From Campylobacter concisus (GTDB taxonomy: Bacteria > Campylobacterota > Campylobacteria > Campylobacterales > Campylobacteraceae): 64,000 bases of DNA. The notes below the pieces were generated by a model. That model was given only the letters and a program-made list of their open reading frames with translations. It ran no database searches and was not told where the DNA came from. Positions 63,936-64,000 of this stretch are shown piece after piece. The stretch's first letter is position 1. Every line of letters starts with the position of its first letter. The stretch covers positions 124,001-188,000 of the forward strand of contig NZ_CP049270.1 of the NCBI RefSeq assembly GCF_003048595.2, given 5' to 3'. The position numbers and the translations under genes were made by a program.

Positions 63936-64000
63936 CTACTCATCACTTTTTGTCTCATTTTCATTTTCGCCTATAAATGCATTTGGTGTCTTTTTGATTA
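63936..64000 (-). CDS. nuoI: NADH-quinone oxidoreductase subunit I (C-terminal end, partial)
   Basis: The minus strand entering from the right edge reads a frame ending KKTPNAFIGENENETKSDE and TAG at 63936-63938. Its position directly before nuoJ makes it the C-terminal tail of the ferredoxin-like NuoI subunit. The iron-sulphur motifs lie outside the window, so the call rests on gene order. Confidence 0.75.
   Translation of the reverse strand, partial: IKKTPNAFIGENENETKSDE

Noticed and set aside
1-64000. CRISPR array or insertion sequence
   Set aside because: No regularly spaced direct repeats, transposase motifs or terminal inverted repeats were seen on either strand.

Overview
The window looks like chromosomal DNA of a Campylobacter, most like the C. 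concisus group. The evidence is low GC content, A/T-rich intergenic DNA, the complex I genes nuoI-J-K-L-M-N followed directly by the flagellar gene pflA, a tig-clpP-...-def block, and protein lengths and motifs typical of Epsilonproteobacteria (a 606-residue ThrRS, a stand-alone PycA-type biotin carboxylase, HemJ). The species assignment is inference; no 16S gene is present. Most of the window is housekeeping DNA with small accessory or decaying patches between conserved operons.

Layout. 1-3.5 kb: end of an unknown gene, a decayed c-type cytochrome, tRNA-Val(GAC), a sodium:alanine symporter and an orphan immunity-like gene. 3.5-9.7 kb: rarA, a flavin-binding protein, ung, a YbaK-type tRNA-editing protein, then thrS-infC ending in a clear terminator. 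9.7-13.9 kb: an accessory patch around gdhA. It holds an intact SUKH/SMI1-type gene on one side of gdhA, a decayed copy of the same gene on the other, a pair of decayed repeats, and a broken PQQ/beta-propeller gene. 13.9-20.1 kb: pycA, the glmM-lspA-TM2-hemJ-exported protein operon, rpsT-prfA. 20.4-26.6 kb: a Mop molybdate-binding protein, a flavocytochrome c remnant, dgkA, xth, an EAL phosphodiesterase overlapping a di-haem cytochrome c peroxidase, and a type IV pilin-like gene. 26.8-33 kb: a MATE exporter and a zinc-uptake locus (znuA, a DUF1007-NicO fusion, znuC, znuB) divergent from a Fur-family gene that is probably zur. 33-43.8 kb: small metabolic and transport genes, mntP, tRNA-Glu(TTC), then a tightly overlapping series of lipoprotein, nfo, fadL, an acyl-CoA ligase and an AAA ATPase, followed by a ComEC-like metallo-beta-lactamase protein that looks accessory. 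43.8-53.5 kb: fliI-folE, then tig-clpP-GGDEF-def-comM-nnr-purN-terC in one direction. 53.5-55.2 kb: a broken glyoxalase-family gene and eleven tRNA genes, one with an abnormal anticodon arm. 55.8-64 kb: pflA and the 3' part of the nuo operon on the minus strand.

No CRISPR array, intact insertion sequence, integrase or prophage was seen. The most unusual features are the ComEC-like MBL gene next to the AAA ATPase, the tRNA-like gene with an expanded anticodon loop, the SUKH duplication flanking gdhA, the DUF1007-NicO gene inside the znu operon, and two GGDEF proteins whose catalytic motif is lost. Several gene pairs are joined by a TTGA stop/start overlap, in which a TTG start overlaps the TGA stop of the gene before.
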